A DNA stretch of 64,000 nt. Source: Chrysomallon squamiferum (taxonomy: Eukaryota > Mollusca > Gastropoda > Neomphalida > Peltospiridae). Location of the stretch: the NCBI GenBank assembly GCA_012295275.1, contig CM022671.1, forward strand, positions 16,000,456 through 16,064,455. Reading direction: 5' to 3'. The translations under genes and the position numbers were made by a program. The notes under the pieces were generated by a model. The model did not search any database. It was not told the origin of the DNA and worked only from the letters and a program-made list of their open reading frames with translations. Positions 1 to 13,533 of this stretch are shown piece after piece (positions within the stretch are counted from its first letter, which is position 1; each line of letters starts with the position of its first letter).

Positions 1-883
1 CAGCATTTATATATTATAAATGTCAGCATATACTTGCATTTAAAACATTGATATATGAAACTAAGGAATTCATTTCAGATGTAAATGTGTTGAAAATAAA
101 GATCATTTGTTTATTTTAAATATGTTTTTTCACCTGAAATCCTAGTTTAATAAATGGATGTTTATTTGGATTTGACAGGTAACATTTTCTTTTTTCGTTT
201 TTTGTTTGGCTTCCCTCTAACTACATACAGCAAAGCAAGCACCTCAGGGCATTCTTTCATATTTTTTTATTTTTTGACAGTATCCCTTTGTTTTCTCTCC
301 TAGCTGGAATGTTAGTACAATGTCTTCAGTGTACTTTATATGTATAAATATTGCTACAGTGTCATAAGTGTATTTTGTATATTTAAATGCTATTACAATG
401 TAATTAAAAAAAAAAAAAAAAAAAAAAATCATCAACAAATTTTAAATAGTCTAGTCTTTTTTTTTCTTTTTTTTAAAAATTTATATGTACTTATTTATTC
501 ATTCATCCATTCTAAAAAAATATGTAAATTAAATAAATAAATAATATACTAATTAAAAAATACATATTTATTGTTTCTGATGCAGCAAATGCAATTTTAA
601 ATTTTGTTTTTTTGAGTGAATATATATTTTCCAGATGCAGGGTGTCCCAGAAGTCAAATGAAGATTTTTATTTAGATACAATTTTAGTGAAATATTTTTA
701 TAAAGAGAATTGATGTTTTTTTGAGCATTTGTTAATATAATAAAATTTTCATATGTATCTAAATAAAAATCAGATATATATATATATTTTTATATAAATG
801 ATATTTTTTTTAAATGATTTGTAGCCACATACTAGTATAACATATATCTTGTGCATAGTAATAATATGTACTTTACATTTCAG
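1..883. other. AT-rich intron of the stress-protein gene
   Basis: No coding exon is visible here. It should be intron belonging to the universal stress protein gene, whose first exon(s) must lie before the window. It holds poly-A and poly-T runs, a TA microsatellite near 774-787, and an imperfect hairpin-forming inverted repeat at 663-771 that begins next to the motif CAGGGTGTCCC (638-648). Confidence 0.6.
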
Positions 884-967
884 ATGCACTTGATCTAGTT
901 TACAGGGAAGGCAAAGACTATATTCTTCTAATACACTGTTGTGATTATCACATTTCTATTCCACTGC
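884..967 (+). CDS. Alternative exon A of the universal stress protein
   Basis: 84 nt, acceptor TTTCAG, donor GTAAGT. It encodes a 28-residue segment that includes YREGKDYILLIHCCDYHIS. It has the same length, entry phase and exit phase as exon B 141 bp downstream. The split first codon is N-AT here and N-AC in exon B, which specify the same residue whatever the upstream base, so the two exons are interchangeable without changing the flanking protein. Confidence 0.9.
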
Positions 968-2035
968 GTAAGTTGGACTGTCAGGTTTCTTTTTTCATTC
1001 TATTTGAGATGTTGTGTTTTTCAGACACGTTGGACTATATGTACAAGGAAGGAAGGGACTTCATAGTTTTAATCCATTGTTCTGAATACAATGTTGCACC
1101 TAGGATGCGTAAGTTCCAAATACCCTGACCATATAATTTCATGAATCTCATCTATTATTTGTAGTGTCATAAATTTGTGGGGTTAATATATGTATGTATA
1201 TATGTATAATATATATATATATATATATAAATTAATTATATTTTTTTTTGTCATTTTATAATATCCATCATGTTTACCTCATAATCCCGTATATCTATAA
1301 ATTTCTGCATGCTTGGTAACCTTTCCCAATAAAACAATATTTATATATAATTGCAGTATATTTAGTTACATATATTTGGATTAAAACATTGGTTTGTATT
1401 ACATTTTCCTTCCTTTGACCAAGCAATTTTGTTTTAATTTGAAATGCTTTATTTATTTAGTTTGCTTTTTATTCTTGCAGTTTATAATATCAAATGATGA
1501 TCAACACACATTCACAACAAACCATAACCTGTGATAATACTGATATGAGTAATGTTAACATTTACATGAAATGTTTGAAAACTTCACTGATGTTTCTGTG
1601 TAAATGTGAAATTTTAAAATTATTTTTGATTCAGCTGGACTGTTTCTGCACTTGCTACATTGTATATGTTCATATTTTGGTACATGCATGTGTGTTTCAT
1701 CATTCATTGGTTGTGGGATTTCCTACAAGAGACAAAAAAGCTAATTAAGAACTATTTTTTTTTCATTAGCTTTCTTGTCTGTAACTGTTTTAAATGAATT
1801 AATGATTAATAATTTTTGTGAATTAATGAACATACACTGTTCATATTAATTTTATGGGAAAATTAACTTTATGACTTATTCATGCTTTATGTATGTAGCT
1901 GTTTAAAATATTTTAAAACATCTTGCAATTACAATTTTTTTTATTTAAAATTATTTCCTCATAGGAACAAAATAACAAAGAAAAGAGAGGCAGTTTAAAT
2001 ATTTAGTGTCATACATGAACTCATTAGAATATATT

Positions 2036-2086
<51 letters not shown>

Positions 2087-3645
2087 TTTATTAAAAATTA
2101 CTTTACAATTTACACATTTCAATAGCAGTTAATTAGATAATTCTGAGCAGTATAAATAATATTAATACTAACTGGTTAAAGTTTCTTTAAATTGATGTTG
2201 TAACTAACAGACCATGTTATTTTGATTAAAAACTATTTTTACTTACTTATTTGCTAACATCAACATGTATTTTTAAAATTAATTATTATTATTATTATTT
2301 TTTACAATATTGTATTATATTTTAAAACCAACAGTAAATGAAAATGAAATAGAATGAACTAACTATAATTGAATTTAAATTGTTTTAATGTTAAAATGTA
2401 AATACGGCTGTGCTGACATTTTCTCTTCTTTTTTAAATATTTTGTTAAAATGACTTCAAAAAGCATAGTTATGGAAATTAATATAATATTCATGTATTTG
2501 TTACATTTGAAAACATGTGTTTTGTTGATTATGATGTATGATTATGATGTAAAACCACAGGTAAGCAGAGATAATAATTGATTAAATGTTGTTAAGATTT
2601 TCAGGTAGATAAATTAAGTAACCAGTACAGCTTTTTTTTCTTCAGAAAAAAAAACAAACAAATAAATTATATTATTAGCATAAATTAAAATTAATTTGAA
2701 ATGTATGCAAAAAATAATTACATATATTTGAATATTTATTTCAAATTCTTCATTTGCAACTTAAATGTTCTTTTTAAAAAATCACAAGCAAAAAAAATTA
2801 AAAAATTAACTTAAAAAACAAAATACATTGTTTTAATTTAGCTGGAGCATTCTCCAATGTGGATGAAATATGTGCTCAGATGAAGAAGAAAGAGGATGAA
2901 ATTCATGCATTGGTATCAAAATACACACAGATGCTTCGAGAGAGAGGTGTAAGTATTTTTTTTATGTTGTGTAGAAAAATCTTAAACCTGTCTGGAATTG
3001 TAACAAGTTTTCCACCTGTTAGGCCAAAACTGTCAGTGAAAGTAGATAAATTCCAGATAGTGCATTTGTGATTGATTCATGAGCAGTATGAACTGATGTA
3101 GATTTTTATATTTCGTACCTTACAACTGAATAACTGAGCAGTCTACTACTAATAGATCAGACTTTACAAAAATGAAAAAATGAAGCAAATATGACATCAG
3201 AAGAATGCCACTTAACTAAAAATGTTCTAATATGACAATAGACATTCATTACTCAGTAGATACATTTTCAGTTTTAGTATTTTCTTACAACTCATTCCTG
3301 AGAGAGGTGTAACCTTTCAGTTTCCATTTTTCTACTGACAAAAGACTAGACATGGTTTAAAAAACATTAACTGTCTCAGGTATTTTTTTTTTTTTTTTTA
3401 ATCTTGTTTCTCCCTGCCACACTTGTGCATGAAGTTTCTAATATTTGTAGATTCCAGGCCGAGTTTACAAGTGTGGTGGAAAACCAGGAGAAGAAATCAT
3501 CAAAGCATGTCAAAGTGAACGTGTTGCTGCACTGGTAATGGGTACCAGGGGTCTTAGCACATTACGCCGCACCTTCCTGGGCAGTGTTAGTGAATACTGT
3601 GCACATCATACCAATATACCAATAACCATTGTTCCTATGAATTAA
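884..3645 (+). CDS. Universal stress protein (UspA family), 3' part, with duplicated alternative exon
   Basis: Small nucleotide-binding stress protein of the UspA fold. Exons seen: alternative exon A 884-967, alternative exon B 1025-1108, then 2842-2948 and 3451-3645, ending at TAA. All junctions are GT-AG and phases agree: both alternatives start with two bases completing a codon and end with one base. The last exon carries the family ATP-binding signature G-x2-G-x9-G-S (GTRG...LGS), followed by a helix and the final strand ITIVPMN, where the family normally ends. The alternatives encode the end of helix 1, the acidic/glycine turn and strand 2 (for example REGKDYILLIHC against KEGRDFIVLIHC). 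The first strand and start codon are outside the window. Known: animal USPs occur in cnidarians and lophotrochozoans and are missing from vertebrates. A poly(A) signal AATAAA lies at 3727-3732. Confidence 0.92.
1025..1108 (+). CDS. Alternative exon B of the universal stress protein
   Basis: 84 nt, acceptor TTTTTCAG, donor GTAAGT, encoding a segment with YKEGRDFIVLIHCSEYNVA. About half of the residues match exon A, mostly in the conserved turn and strand 2; the C-terminal loop differs (NVAPRM against HISIPL). Only 57 nt of intron separate A from B, probably too short to be spliced efficiently, which favours use of one exon or the other. Confidence 0.9.
2035..2087. repeat. (TG)n(TA)n microsatellite
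   Basis: Uninterrupted TG dinucleotides pass into TA dinucleotides, inside the intron following stress-protein exon B. Confidence 0.95.
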
Positions 3646-6600
3646 GAAAAACTGTACTTTGTCAACGTCTCTCAAGTAGAGATGTTGACTGGATCTGCAT
3701 GGTGAAAGCATAAATTTAAATTGTATAATAAAACACATCTAATTGATTTTTAATAATTTGTAAAAAAAAATAAGAAATATTTTTAAATTGGATTGTTCAT
3801 ACCATTAAGAGGTTAGTTTTTAAAAGGAACAGACATGGTGTTTCATTTGTATTAGTCAGAGGCTTGTAGAGATAAATCATGACTGTATGGTGGTTATAAA
3901 GGATTGAAATGTAATCGGAATATAATCTCCATGAAAGAAATTAAAATAAATGATTATTCAGTTACACTGTATTGTTTTAAAAACAATTATTATTCTTAGA
4001 ATTTAAATCTTTGTTTTAAAACAAATTACTGACGTATATAATAAACACATCCTGAAGAACCTTAAATACATTCCACAATATTGAAAGCTAAATTATTTTT
4101 TTCTTATCAGATAGTGGATTCAAACAAGCAAGTATATTTACGTTTGGTGAAATGATAATTTAATGCAATCTTAAAAGCTACCATTTATTTTTCTTTTTTT
4201 CCCCTTCTGCTTTTTTTTTTTTTTAATACTCTAATTTGAAATGCCAGAAAAAAAAAGAAATAGATTGCTGGAAAAAAAAAATCATATTGTAGAAAACTTC
4301 AATAGTATTTACTTTAAAAACATATTTGTGCTTTGTATTATTTCAGATTTTGTTAAATATTTTTTAACCTAGTAAATTTGTCTTTTTTTATCTTTTCAAA
4401 ATAAAAAAATAAAATTCCAACCCAAATTGGCTTTAGACTGTACCAACTGATATCTTCTGCCTCATGTCTAAGACACTTTCTTTGTAAATACAATCTTTTC
4501 AACCAGATTCTTTTATAAAGATTTTTAAAGACATCTATTTCTACATACATAATAAGCTTAGTCCATTCCACTGAATAACAGAAGAATCAGTTATTGGAAA
4601 CATATCTTTTTTGAAACCCATACAGGGTCCCATTTCTTATTTTGTTACATTAATTCATAAAAATTATTTTTTGTTCTTCATTTTTTTTTTTTCTGTCTCT
4701 GAAGGTCTTTAATTTGTGCACTTCCACACTGCCATTCATGCATTCATTTGCAACTGCAAGTTGATAATTAAATTTGCAATAATTGTTATCTTTTGAAATA
4801 AATAATTTTTTGAGACTACTGCAATATTAAGCTGTTTTATTATGCATAGCATATGGTAAATGCACCCTGGCATGTTCAGTTTTGAGTTCTAGTGCTAGTT
4901 TTGTTTTTTTATATATATATATATTAGAAATTTTAAAAAGTGACTGCTTTAATATTTGAGTCGCATATCATTAGGTTATTTGGATGAATTTGTTACCCAT
5001 TAGTTTGAAATTGTGACATGCAGTAAGTCACTTATTGCTTAGGTTATTTTGATTAATTTGTTACTCATTGATTGATTTGTTTGAAATTTATATCAACAGA
5101 TGTATGACAGTAACAGAAAATTACTGAACTTTTTACATTTCTTATTTTTCTAAGTTCTTTTACTTCAATGTTAATTTGAATTAAAATTATTTTCGTTTTC
5201 TTTCAGTTGTAGTAGATAGTAAAATTTTAATGTTATTTGCTAGTCAGAGGATTAAATATTTACCTTGTTGAGAATCCTCCTGTTTATTATATATAGTTTA
5301 TATTTGTCTGCATGTTAAACATTGGTGGAGGTTTAACCCAACTTAGAGGTTTTTTTTAAAGTAATGAAAATGATATCAGTCATCAGTTGACTTTAAAAAT
5401 AAAAGCAATAATAAAATTAAAAATAATATTTCTTTTTTGTTTTTATTTTTTTTCGTTGTTTTTTTTTTGCACAAAAACACAAAACATTTACTAAATATTT
5501 CAAAACCTGTTCAGGCTGAAGCTCAGATAAAATTATATGTTGAACTTTTAAATTAATTAATTAACATGTTTTTTTTTTCTTCTGAATTAATTACATGTCA
5601 AAGAATGAAAATGTTCAAATGCTGAGCATTACCAATTCAAGTCTGTCTGAAGTAAAAATGCAGGTTGATGATCACTTAACAAAAATATGTTTTTCAGATT
5701 TTTATATTTTTTTGATTTCTGTATATAAGAAGACAAACCAAGAATTTGCACATGAAATAAAGTTTATGTATGCTAAATCATCTGGAAATTATGCCATAAC
5801 ACAGTTTAATGGCATCAAAAATGTTTTTGGATTTCAGAGCTTTTTGAATTTTTGAATTTCAGATAAGGGATCTGAAACCTGTACAAGTCTGTCTTCCATT
5901 TTATTCTGAAACTATCATTACATTATCATAAAATACTTGAAATAAAATTCCCCAAATAAACTCATTGAATATATATATATATATTAAATGAATTTTATCA
6001 ACTCTGACAAGTGAATTGATAGCTTTTCAAGTGACCTTTGTTTTAATTAATGCTGGGAATTTTTTTTTTTTTTTTCTTCTAAAAAGTGATGCATGAACAT
6101 GTTGTTATTTCTGATCTCTTCTTTAACTATAATGTTTTATTCTGTTGAATTATTTCATATATTATTTTATACAGTTCTGAAATATTATTTTTATTATCAG
6201 TGCACCAAACACAATTATGCAAATCATCTAATTTTCAGGAAAATGATTTTATTGTAAATATTATTCATTATATAATAATAATGTTAAATGAATTACTGGT
6301 TATATTTGTTGAAACTGTAGTTAGTTACTGTCTTAGTAAGAATAATAAAATAAACATATACAAGAATATATTTTTTAGTAAATGTTAGTTTTATAACTGA
6401 TAAGAATTACACAAAAATGAAGTAGAAGAATTACTAGTGTTTATTACATTTTAACTGAATAAAATTTTAGAATCAAAAATTTTTGGTTGTGTTTTATAAA
6501 TTTTGTTAAACTGACCATCAGTGTTCAGTGGCTTTGCAACAACTGATATGAATTTATATTATTATTTTGATGATATACCAGCTATGGAATCACCTTGTTG

Positions 6601-8227
6601 CCGATGAAAGTAGTAATCTAGTAGAGTAACTACATTATAGTTAGAAAGCCAAGAAGTCACAAATGTCAGCAAAAGAAATCATAACTTGTATAAGAATTAT
6701 AATCTAACTTTAGCTAAAGTAATATAATTAGTGATATTATTTTTCCTAAATTTTAAATAAAATTTAATTAGCTGATCACAACAAACAAAAAAATAAAAAA
6801 AAAATAAAAAAAATTTACATTACGCAGTTTACAGATGAATTAATAATAATCATTACATTAATTCATGCATAATTAATTTTAATAATAATCATTTCTGTAA
6901 CATAATCACTCTTGTGAAGCCTTGTGTATAATAAACCTGATAATTCAACCTTGTGACATTTACATCTGTGACCACTCATTTTAAAATATTAAAACAGAAA
7001 TAGAAGTCGGCCTCCATTTAATTGTTTATTCTTGTTTGACATTGCACCCAAATGACACTTGACATAACTTTAACTTGGTTTGTTGTGGATTTGCAGATTC
7101 GTCATAATAAAGAATTGTAACCAGTATATTAAAAAAAGGAATATTTGTTTTTTTAGTTCCAAAAACAATGTACTGGTGTTGGTATAAATATCCTTTTTAT
7201 TATTTTTAATTTTTATAAAACTACAATGAGGATAAAATAAATAATAATTAAAAGAAAACGTAAAACCGTCTACACACAAACCAAATTGTGCTACTTCTCA
7301 AATATTACTTCCAGTTGAGAGATTTATTACCAAGTATATAGAAAGGTGACATTGACTGTGATTTTATTTCTCATTAGATGTGTATTATTTTTTCAGTTAT
7401 GCTTCAGTAATCAGCGTTGATTTAGATTACATAACTAGGTCAGTTACTCAGTTATAAATATATTGACAGTAAATTTGTGTGTAAGAATTTAATGTTTTTT
7501 GTTGTTTTTTATCAGTATACAGGGGGGGGGCCTTTATATATATATGTGTAGTCCGCTGTATGTTGATAAAAAAAAAAAAAAAAAAAAAAACGAAAAATAA
7601 ATAAATAACAAATAAGCCCTGTAAATTTAATAAATTCTTACACACCAGTTCTATATATTAGGCCCCTACTGTAGAAAAATGTTTCCAGTGATATATATTT
7701 TTTAATCCTGTAATAAAAAGATGTGACAAAAGACACCATTCCCATGAGTTTATCTATGTTATAACTGAAACAAAAGGGAAACAGCTCTTTAAAAAGTCTA
7801 AAGAAGTTATTTGGCTCTTGTAATACTAATAGTGTCAAAATATTGTTACTGACTTCATCTATCTTTACCTAAAATGAGTTTTTCAAAGTTTTCTGACTCA
7901 GAAACCTTCTTAGATCTCAGCTATCACCCATGAAATATTGCTTTTACAGAATTTTTAATTTAATAGGATACATATATACTCATTCATTAATCAAGATGTG
8001 AACAGATTTCTGTATTGAAATAGAAAATATGTTCATGCTTCATAGTTCTGTTGTATCGAAGAAAATCATAACTGAAAAAACATCTGAACGGCAGGTGTTT
8101 TTGATGTTTATAAATTATAGCCTACAGTTAAAATAGGTTTGTTGAAATATAGACATAGAACTGCACAAGAAAAAAAAAAAAAAAAAATAATATTTAGTCA
8201 ATATGTGAAATTAACTTGAATAAATAA

Positions 8228-8276
<49 letters not shown>

Positions 8277-9206
8277 AAACATGTAAAATCTAAATAACTA
8301 TCTACCATAGTATTTTCATGCATAATTCATATATGTGTATGTGTGTGTGTGTGTGTGTGTGTGTAATTGGCAAAAGATATAACAAAATCTTTGACAATTT
8401 CTATTACTTTTAAATGATGTAGCAATGATATTAAAAATGATATGATATTAATTCTAAATGGACAAATTAAAGAAACAACACAAGTTTATAAACTTTGCAA
8501 TTTTTATTATTAAAATCCAGGCCATATTGGATCCTTCAATAATAACATAGAAAAATAATAATGTTTAACAAAGGTATTTATCACAGACTTGTAACTGCTG
8601 TCTAACTAAATGTGTTAGATGTAAACAAAAGTAAATAACATTAAAACATAATTGATAAAAGCAGATAAAATTTATCTGCTGTTTTTATAAAGTATTTTAA
8701 AGCAAATAATTGTTTTGATTTGGTTATGTGCACATGCACATATACATGTACATGTGTCTGTGTATGAATAATCAGAACTATATAAATATATAAATATATA
8801 AATTGTGTGTGTGTGTGTGTGTGTGTGTTTGTGTATGGCAAGGGTCCAGCCCACATTTTGTATTACCGGCATACATATCAGATTATAAATTAATATTATT
8901 ATAACTTAGCAATATCAAAAACAGCAGTAAGAGAAATCTAACTAAATATATTAACTATATTATTGTTACACAATGAAAAAAACACATGAAATATAAACCC
9001 TATAACCATGCAGTCTCTTTTGAGTTTTGTCAGATGATGGTAATTTCAAAAAAATAAATTTCAAAATCAGATAAATAAAGATAGATAACTGATAGTCTTT
9101 TTCAGTCATGTTTTTTCTCTTTTCAGTTGACATAACTTCCTTGTTAGAAATATGTTATATTTTTAGTTATGAAAACTTTTGTTCTTTAACAACAACTGTC
9201 CATATT
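3646..9206. other. Intergenic region between convergent genes
   Basis: It holds the 3' UTR of the stress-protein gene (AATAAA at 3727-3732) and, at the far end, the 3' flank of the minus-strand C2 gene. The remainder is AT-rich with homopolymer runs and microsatellites: TA near 4909-4924, poly-A at 7566-7590, TA/CA at 8229-8270, TG at 8335-8364 and GT at 8803-8829. ORFs here (for example 5595-5855) have no splice context or recognisable domain. No gene seen. Confidence 0.6.
8229..8364. repeat. Paired (TA)n(CA)n and (TG)n microsatellites
   Basis: A TA/CA tract at about 8229-8270 is followed within 70 bp by a TG tract at about 8335-8364. CA and TG are complementary, so the two arms could fold back on each other. 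Confidence 0.85.
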
Positions 9207-12200
9207 TCAGTTCACTAATATTCCATCAACAATGCGAATTTTCCCTCGATTTCCTGCTTTTCGACAACTCACAGAAACAACCTTCAAAAAGGAAATAGAC
9301 ATTTTATAGTAAAGTATGCTCTCAATACCACAATTATGTTAATTTTCTAAAAAATAAACAAAAAGTTTTGTATATAATAAGCAATTTCAAATCCTAACAA
9401 TGGACTTTTCAAAGACCAAACATTATATTGATGAAAACAAATATATTGATGACTCACTGTAGTAATAAAGTTAAACAGTTAATTTTCTTTTGTCTAAAAA
9501 GATCATCTGTTGATTTAAAAAATAATAAACATCAAAGTTCACAAGTGAAAAAAACCCTATTGATATTAGAATTTTTTGATCTTCCATTCTCAAATCCAAA
9601 AATCTAAGATTCATAGTATTCATATGTTTCATTTTACAAAAACAAAATACTGAATTTATTGAATAAAAATTTCACCATTTCTAACAACAAACCTTTTTGC
9701 CTGTCTGTTTCTGGAACAAGAAGTTTGGATTTCGAGTAGCAGCATGAGCCAAAAATGATTCTCTGAATTCCTGAGCGGCTTGACTTTGAAAGATCAAACT
9801 CCGATCACGTTCACAATTTTTCTGAATTAAATAATAATTCTTTTAAATATCTTAAAATGATATACAGTAAATTTTATACACCAGTTGTTTTTTTTTACTG
9901 ATAAAAAATTTAAATAACTGTATATTTAGAAGAAAACATTTTCTTAAAAAAACAAATTCTAGATTTTTTTTAGCCTAATTACCAATGAGCAAAAATTACA
10001 AAATATGTTTATATTCTTTTTTGTTATTTATTTATATGCAATAACTTTAGTTAAAAATTTAAAATGTCATAAATTTTTATTTCAACATATGGATGGAAAC
10101 TCTTTATCCTGGACATCAGAGTTCACACAGGTATAAAGATATTTAATGTTTTAAGATACTGAACTGATAAAAGCTGCTTGTTAATGAATGTTTGTGGTGA
10201 ACATTACAAAGTTCCTACCAAATCAGACAGTCGGTGTGTTTGATGATAACCTTTGTCTGGGTCAAATGTATCAAGGTCTATAATCACTTGACCCAGAGAT
10301 TCATTTCCATACTGGTGACTTTCATCAATTATGTGTAGAATTATGTATCTGGAAGAAAAAAATCACATATAAATAAATAAATTATAAAATTGCATAAAAT
10401 ACCCTATCTGTAAACCTTTACTATATAAAATTATATGTATTTAAAAATAATGTTTTAAAAATGTATTTAGACTTGAATGTAGCATAAATGTTTATGGTCT
10501 CAAATTATAATACAGTCTAAGACTAGTTTTAAAATGTGTATCCTGGATTAAAACTTGAAAAATGATTTAAATCAAAAGTATTGAAAATACTTCATTGTGT
10601 AGAATTTTTTTATTAGATATCATTCAGTATAAATCTCACCGAAATGTTAATTCTTCCACTGGAACCAAAAATTCAAAAGTTTCGTGCCAAACTGGATCCA
10701 ATGTGTTCTTCTTCACCTAAAGCAGTATTTTACCAAACTGAATGTTAGCAGGTAAATTAAGTTACATGCAGACCTTTTTAACTTAGTGTAATTATGTAGT
10801 AACCAATTAAACATATTAAAAATTTTAAAATCTACAATAAATTCATCTTAGATATTTATTTATTATTATCACAAATTCTAATAAATAAAAATCATTTTCT
10901 AGATAAACACATTTTAAAATGAAATTTAGTTTCTATTAATGCTAACTGTTTTTAAATAAATTTGTAATCTCATTGTATTAAATAGTTGCTATAATAATTT
11001 TAAAAAATCAATAGTTAACACATTTTATAACTTTCAGTACTATTTGGTTTAAATATTAAATTCATAATTGTATTTTTTTTTACTTATAATATTTACCTGT
11101 GTTCTGTGAAAACTCTGGTGCTTGAGACAGTATGTTTAACACATTTTAAGATTACTTTTGATTACAATGTCACTTGGTTTATATATAATTTGTATCTGTA
11201 TTTGTTTTTGTGTTAAAATGTTTACCTGTGTTCTGTGAATGACTCCAGTGCCTGGAATGGTAAGTTTAACAAAGGGATCAGCTTTTATTTTGTTGTCTGG
11301 TGGAGACAGACCACTGGCACTCAGCACAGACACAAACAGGCGATTTGTTGATTCTTGAAAGGCAAGACTCACTTCTACTTCTCCACTAACACTCAGATCA
11401 GTCTAAATAAATTTAAATGTTTTAAAAATAACAAGCCCCTACTTATAGAGAATAATAATACAAATGCACAAACACATACACACACCCAGAACAGACAGAC
11501 ATACAAGCACAATAATTATAAAGAAAATTCAAAGAATTACCTGATTATGTTTTATTCTAAATTAGCTGTTCTACCTGTTGCATGTTTCAGTTAGGTAATA
11601 AACGTTGGCATATTTTTTTCTCACATATATTCTAATGTATGTTTGTCATTCATATTAAAAATATAGAAAAAGATTTCATAAATTTTCAAAGGTATGCATT
11701 TAGTCAGTGTTTTACAATTTTTTTTTATTTTATACCAGTAACAGTGTTCCTATCACTTGTTATGCTCAAAATCTTGATTCATATTTTATAATTAATGTTT
11801 TTCTTTTTCACCTATAAGCCACATTTAGTTTGATTGATATAAAACAGTTTGTAAAATTACTGTCAAAGCTCATTTTTGACTGGTAAAATTTATTCTGTGC
11901 CTTTATTTAATTTATGCATTTAAACATTTAATCGTTCAGTAAATTAAACATTAAAAGTGCATGAAATGTTGTTAATGGCTTTCCATATTATTCTTGATAC
12001 AGAATACCTTTAAACATGAAAATTTACATGAAACGTAGAATAGCGTCAAAATGTCATACCTGCATTCTAAGTGTGTACCAAGCAGTATGTACTGGGTTTT
12101 CCTTGAAGTTAAATGAATTCATGTTGACAATGACTTCTCCTAGAAAGTCATCATGACTTGTAACGTCATAGTCCCACACCTGAGCAATGAGTTTGGCGTC

Positions 12201-13518
12201 CATCAGTTCAAGTTCACTCAGAGTGAATGAAAATATTTCATTGTAGACAGGACTGTTAGTTTCAATAACTATCTGTGTTGTTCGACCTCCTTCTCCATGG
12301 GTGTCAGGGTACATTTCAAGCTGGAAATAAAAAAATAAAAATAAAAGAATGCTTTAATTAATAAAGATATGTTTAATATTTTTTGACAATCACCAGTATT
12401 AATTTACATTTTATATATGTAATACTTCCCAGGAATAAACCAAAATGTGAGAGGAAATGACTTATGTAGTTTTGTACACTTTTCAAAACTTTGATGTGAA
12501 TATCTTATAGGTGTGCACATACACAGACTCTTTCACACACACACACACACACACAGCCAAAAATGTATAAAACATGTTGATTTAAAGTGAACATAAAAAG
12601 CAAATGAAACCATTTTTTCTATAAATTCTGTTTTAACTTGGTATTTATTCATGCCAGTATGATATTCCAGACTACTTATTTATTCAAATATCAACAAAGT
12701 GTAATATAGACTTATTTTTAATAGTAAATTAAATGGTAAATATAGACAAAAATATTTTTGGAAAGATACTGAAAATTTGTAATACCTTGACATATGGATC
12801 TGAGGCTTTTGCTCTGATCTCTCTGTTTCTGAGGTCGTGACACTTCAACACTTTGACAAGAAGGAGATTTGATGATGAGTTGTACTTGAAAGATAACTGA
12901 ATTTCACCATTGTTGTCTCCCATTGTTGATGTTACTGATGGGTCTAGTTGCTTAAAAACACTTTTCAACAGCTGCATACTTTGCTGTAAAATATAATTTA
13001 ATATTTACAGAATTATTTAAATATGTAGGCGAAGCATTAAAAGAATTAAACAGTTTTGCAGATAACTGAAAGACAATTCTGAGACTAATGTGATACAAAA
13101 ATACTAACATTAATATTGTTTTGGTAAATCACTGTTTGCCTAAATACATGTATTGAGATTAATTTGTATGTTACAAATTTCATTTAATGTTTTTCTTACA
13201 AATACATATAATAACACTGAAAAAGGGATATAGCTGATTTGCAATTATTTGTTTATAACAACAAAAATCTACCTTGGAGGATAATGTCATGGGAACACAC
13301 AATGATATGTTACATCTCTGACTGTAATTTAGAATAAATATATATATTTGTCAAACCTTGTCTTGTTCATGTTGACTCCATTCAACAAGTTCACCAGTTT
13401 GTGTCTTCTCTTTTTCAGCCTGACTGTTAAGATACCTCGCTATTCTCAAAATCTTATCTGGGTCCTGTCTCAGTTTTCTTCCTTCTGGAGATATTTCATG
13501 TGACTGACTTAGACCCAT
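9207..13518 (-). CDS. Tandem C2-domain protein, synaptotagmin-like
   Basis: Predicted 402 residues in eight coding exons (minus strand, 5' to 3'): 13518-13357, 12983-12786, 12320-12060, 11402-11226, 10716-10640, 10348-10219, 9821-9693, 9281-9207. All phases join. A short hydrophilic N-terminus (about 1-78) precedes two C2 domains, about 80-195 and 213-335, then a basic tail. C2A has SDPYVK with D116 and a loop 3 with D170, D172 and D178, suggesting calcium binding. In C2B the equivalent loop reads D-E-S...N-E-S, so calcium ligands look incomplete. No transmembrane segment or zinc finger is seen, so it is not a classical synaptotagmin; Doc2, rabphilin or Slp-like C-terminal halves are the nearest general type. 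Role in phospholipid binding or exocytosis is inferred from the fold. The last intron ends in AAG rather than CAG/TAG. An acceptor at 13534 implies an upstream non-coding exon. Confidence 0.82.
11091..11142 (-). pseudogene. Decayed copy of the 3' end and donor of C2-gene exon 4
   Basis: This intronic segment matches the end of exon 4 and its donor 129 bp away (from 11218). On the minus strand both finish with CACAGAACACAG followed by GTAAA. The copy has substitutions and a one-base deletion relative to the functional exon end, so it would shift the frame. It is a partial tandem duplication relic that still keeps a usable-looking splice donor. Confidence 0.8.
12532..12555. repeat. (CA)n microsatellite
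   Basis: Short CA dinucleotide tract in an intron of the tandem C2 gene. Confidence 0.85.
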
Positions 13519-13533
13519 ATTTCTATTTTAAAC

